A DNA stretch of 64,000 bases from contig JAPFBL010000166.1 of the NCBI GenBank assembly GCA_026182355.1, forward strand, positions 806,001-870,000, read 5' to 3'. Below, piece after piece: positions 63,670 to 64,000 of the stretch (position 1 is the stretch's first letter; each line of letters opens with the position of its first letter). The notes beneath the pieces were generated by a model. The model made no database searches. It saw nothing but the letters and a program-made list of their open reading frames with translations, and was not told the origin of the DNA. The position numbers and the translations under genes are program-made. The DNA is from Hermatobates lingyangjiaoensis (taxonomy: Eukaryota; Arthropoda; Insecta; Hemiptera; Hermatobatidae).

Positions 63670-64000
63670 GACAATAATGAGAGTAATAGTAGAATTATTA
63701 GTTTATATATATTTAAAAGAAGGACTGCTTTCAAAAAAGAATATAGAGAAAATGAACAGAATCTCACTACTATATTTCTATGGCCGAGTCATCAAGAAGG
63801 TAGATGTATATATATATATATATATGAGTAGGCTTTCGTCTTCTCGCTGTAACACTTCCTTTTCTGCGGACAACCGCAGGTTGGAATATTGAAACTGAGT
63901 AGTAGTGTCTAGTTTTCACAAATTATTTTGTCTGTTCTCAAAGGATATGCATGGCGATATTTCATTACATTACAATAAACCGTGAAATAAAAATCAATAT

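Overview
The window is AT-rich, non-bacterial DNA with no operons and no long open reading frame. It carries tRNA-derived SINE copies, long (TA)n tracts, minisatellites and decayed retroelements. It is best read as intergenic or intronic DNA of a repeat-rich animal genome; the sequence alone does not fix the phylum. I find no confident intact protein-coding gene. Most short open frames are chance frames, many of them read through both arms of hairpins. A few short stretches look once-coding: 9112-9394, 49168-49365, 51290-51600, 51768-52007 and 57517-57726.

The main content is a population of short inverted-repeat elements. Most abut (TA)n tracts, and each carries one or two motifs that fit a minimal type I hammerhead ribozyme: a short stem I, CTGANGA, a stem II hairpin, GAA, a very short palindrome starting with A and ending with T, a cleavage base that is not G, and the stem I partner. 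The palindrome in the stem III place (ACGT, ATAT, AATT, AGCT, ACGCGT, AGATCT, AGGCCT, ACATGT) suggests ribozymes that work as dimers. At least eight sequence families share this plan. In several insertions the ribozyme is followed, about 80-150 bases downstream on the same strand, by a short peptide-coding stretch (pattern LP..hRk..RKLE...kk......FN). This resembles the N-terminal part of Penelope-like element ORFs, and it stops at a (TA)n tract. I read these as terminal fragments (pLTR-like) of Penelope-like retroelements, a class known to carry hammerhead ribozymes. No reverse transcriptase or GIY-YIG domain is present, so none is autonomous.

Layout. 1-5400: repeats of families A, B and H and a complete minus-strand SINE. 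5400-7230: a nest of PLE-like fragments with families B and D. 8448-14812: SINEs, a coding-like relic, D and F hairpins and a PLE-like hairpin. 16200-19330: SINE, then families B, C, D and F. 19400-20020, 24310-24770 and 28670-31530: apparently unpolished low-quality sequence. 20400-28500: D hairpin, SINE pieces, a PLE-like fragment and a 77-bp tandem repeat. 31540-35300: families H and A, including a tandem array of decayed A units. 36776-44640: dispersed repeats, the best D pair, E, and a SINE. 45880-52010: minisatellite, dispersed repeats and coding-like relics. 53060-58020: family A, a direct repeat and a LINE RNase H relic. 59300-63900: a dense cluster of families B, C, E, I and J with PLE-like fragments.
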